NCBI GenBank assembly: GCA_000436475.1
Contig: FR886228.1
Span: 2,757-8,548, forward strand
Origin: Eubacterium sp. CAG:248
GTDB lineage: Bacteria; Bacillota; Clostridia; Lachnospirales; Lachnospiraceae
Length of the DNA stretch: 5,792 nt
Reading direction: 5' to 3'
In this document: positions 4,611 through 5,792 of the stretch, one piece after another
Numbering within the stretch: position 1 is the first letter of the stretch
Layout of the letters: each line of letters opens with the position of its first letter
Notes under the pieces: model-generated
The model's input: the letters and a program-made list of their open reading frames with translations, nothing else
The model's database searches: none
What the model was told of the DNA's origin: nothing
Position numbers and translations under genes: made by a program

Positions 4611-5792
4611 ATGCCAAAGAATCCTAATATAAAGAAGGTTTTAGTAATCGGTTCAGGTCCAATCGTAATCGGACAGGCAGCAGAATTTGACTATGCAGGT
4701 ACACAGGCTTGCCGTTCTCTTAAGGAAGAGGGAATAGAAGTATGCCTTGTTAACTCTAACCCAGCTACTATCATGACAGATAAGGATATTGCTGATGAAG
4801 TATATATCGAACCTCTTACAGTTGAAGCGCTAAAGCAGATTATATTAAAGGAAAAGCCAGACAGCATTTTACCTACACTTGGTGGACAGGCTGGTCTTAA
4901 CCTTGCTATGGAGATAGCAGAAACAGGCTTCCTTGAAGAGAATAATGTACAGCTTATCGGTACAACTGCACTTACTATCAAGAAGGCAGAAGACAGACTT
5001 ATGTTCAAGGAAACCATGGAAAAGATAGGTGAGCCTTGTGCTCCATCATTAGTTGTTAATGATGTTCCATCAGGTGAAGCATTTGCAGCTAAGATTGGTT
5101 ATCCTGTAGTTCTTCGTCCTGCTTACACACTTGGTGGAAGTGGTGGTGGTATCGCCCATAACGTAGAAGAATTAAGAGAGATTCTTGAGAATGGTTTAAG
5201 ACTTTCAAGAGTTGGAGAGGTTCTTGTAGAAAGATGTATCGCTGGCTGGAAGGAAATCGAATACGAGGTAATGCGTGATAGTAACGGAACATGCATAACT
5301 ATATGTAACATGGAGAATATCGATCCTGTTGGTGTGCATACAGGTGATAGTATCGTAGTTGCTCCTTCACAGACACTTTCAGATAAGGAATATCAGATGC
5401 TTAGAACATCTGCCCTTAACATTATAGATGAGCTTGGTATCACAGGTGGATGTAACGTACAGTATGCACTTCATCCAGACAGCTTTGAGTACTGTGTTAT
5501 CGAGGTTAATCCTCGTGTAAGCCGTTCTTCAGCACTTGCTTCTAAGGCAACAGGTTACCCTATTGCTAAGGTTGCAGCTAAGATTGCACTTGGTTATACA
5601 CTTGATGAGATTAAGAACGCAGTTACAGGAAAGACATATGCAAGTTTTGAGCCAGCACTTGACTACTGTGTAGTTAAGATACCTAGACTTCCATTTGATA
5701 AGTTTATCTCTGCTAAGAGAACACTTACAACACAGATGAAGGCTACTGGTGAGGTTATGAGTATATCAGATAACTTCGAGGGTGGTCTTATG
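4611..5792 (+). CDS. carB: Carbamoyl-phosphate synthase large subunit (5' part, cut by window edge)
   Basis: An open frame of 394 codons that continues past the right edge. The full protein is usually about 1,070 residues, so only the first third is present: the N-terminal carboxyphosphate domain, which activates bicarbonate with ATP. The dinucleotide-like beginning (VLVIGSGPIVIGQAAEFDYAG, from residue 10) and the ATP-grasp residues Arg129, Arg169 (VLRPAYTLGGSGGG) and Glu215 match the E. coli numbering. Gln284, Glu298, Asn300 and Arg302 (EVNPRVSRSS) match with an offset of one. The oligomerisation domain, carbamoyl-phosphate domain and allosteric C-terminus lie outside the window. The start is clear: AAGGAGG (4595-4601) is 9 nt upstream, within the end of carA, and the two genes form one operon. 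No substitutions in the active site were seen. Confidence 0.97.
   Translation, partial: MPKNPNIKKVLVIGSGPIVIGQAAEFDYAGTQACRSLKEEGIEVCLVNSNPATIMTDKDIADEVYIEPLTVEALKQIILKEKPDSILPTLGGQAGLNLAMEIAETGFLEENNVQLIGTTALTIKKAEDRLMFKETMEKIGEPCAPSLVVNDVPSGEAFAAKIGYPVVLRPAYTLGGSGGGIAHNVEELREILENGLRLSRVGEVLVERCIAGWKEIEYEVMRDSNGTCITICNMENIDPVGVHTGDSIVVAPSQTLSDKEYQMLRTSALNIIDELGITGGCNVQYALHPDSFEYCVIEVNPRVSRSSALASKATGYPIAKVAAKIALGYTLDEIKNAVTGKTYASFEPALDYCVVKIPRLPFDKFISAKRTLTTQMKATGEVMSISDNFEGGLM

Noticed and set aside
3487..5311. Open frames on the minus strand opposite carA and carB (3487-3711, 3937-4161, 4691-5017, 5089-5311)
   Set aside because: They lie entirely or largely antisense to well-conserved coding sequence, lack ribosome sites and have no recognisable products.

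Overview
The window is AT-rich DNA (most strongly between genes) with purine-rich Shine-Dalgarno sites, AGA/ATA-rich codon use and a carA that starts MKAFLILEDGT. This points to a low-GC Gram-positive bacterium, most likely a gut- or rumen-type Clostridia (Lachnospiraceae-like). That placement is an inference from style and protein similarity remembered, not from a search. All genes are on the + strand, in two blocks.

Block 1 (about 1-3178) is a tightly overlapping three-gene operon. A TTGACA-type promoter embedded next to a 7-bp inverted repeat (11-41) precedes three genes. The first is an ABC-type nucleotide-binding protein (135-809) with substitutions in the Walker A lysine, the LSGGQ signature and the switch histidine. 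The second is a polytopic membrane protein (796-1608), the probable permease partner. The third is a membrane-anchored protein with a large outside domain carrying five Asp-box (BNR-like) motifs and an Asn/Lys-rich tail (1643-3178). The 14-nt overlap at the first junction is the clearest sign of coordinated production. At the second junction, reading ends 34 nt before the start I prefer. The set looks like an ABC-like membrane complex with a surface beta-propeller partner. I do not recognise it as a named system, and its ATP-binding subunit may not hydrolyse ATP normally.

Between the blocks, 3179-3532 is a 354-nt non-coding, very AT-rich control region. In order it holds a run of four AAATTTA-like repeats, a candidate promoter (GTGACA / TATACT), a good match to the ArgR/AhrC ARG box lying over the predicted start point, a Rho-independent terminator-like hairpin, a 12-bp palindrome, a second TATAAT element, and the carA ribosome site.

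Block 2 (3533-5792) is carA, complete, followed after 4 nt by carB, which runs off the right edge after 394 codons. Together they encode carbamoyl-phosphate synthetase, which feeds both arginine and pyrimidine synthesis. The ARG box suggests arginine control, and I found no PyrR-type leader. The hairpin between the ARG-box promoter and carA is either the end of block 1 or an attenuator for carAB. Codon use differs between blocks: carAB uses ATC, AAG and CGT more often, as expected for well-expressed housekeeping genes.
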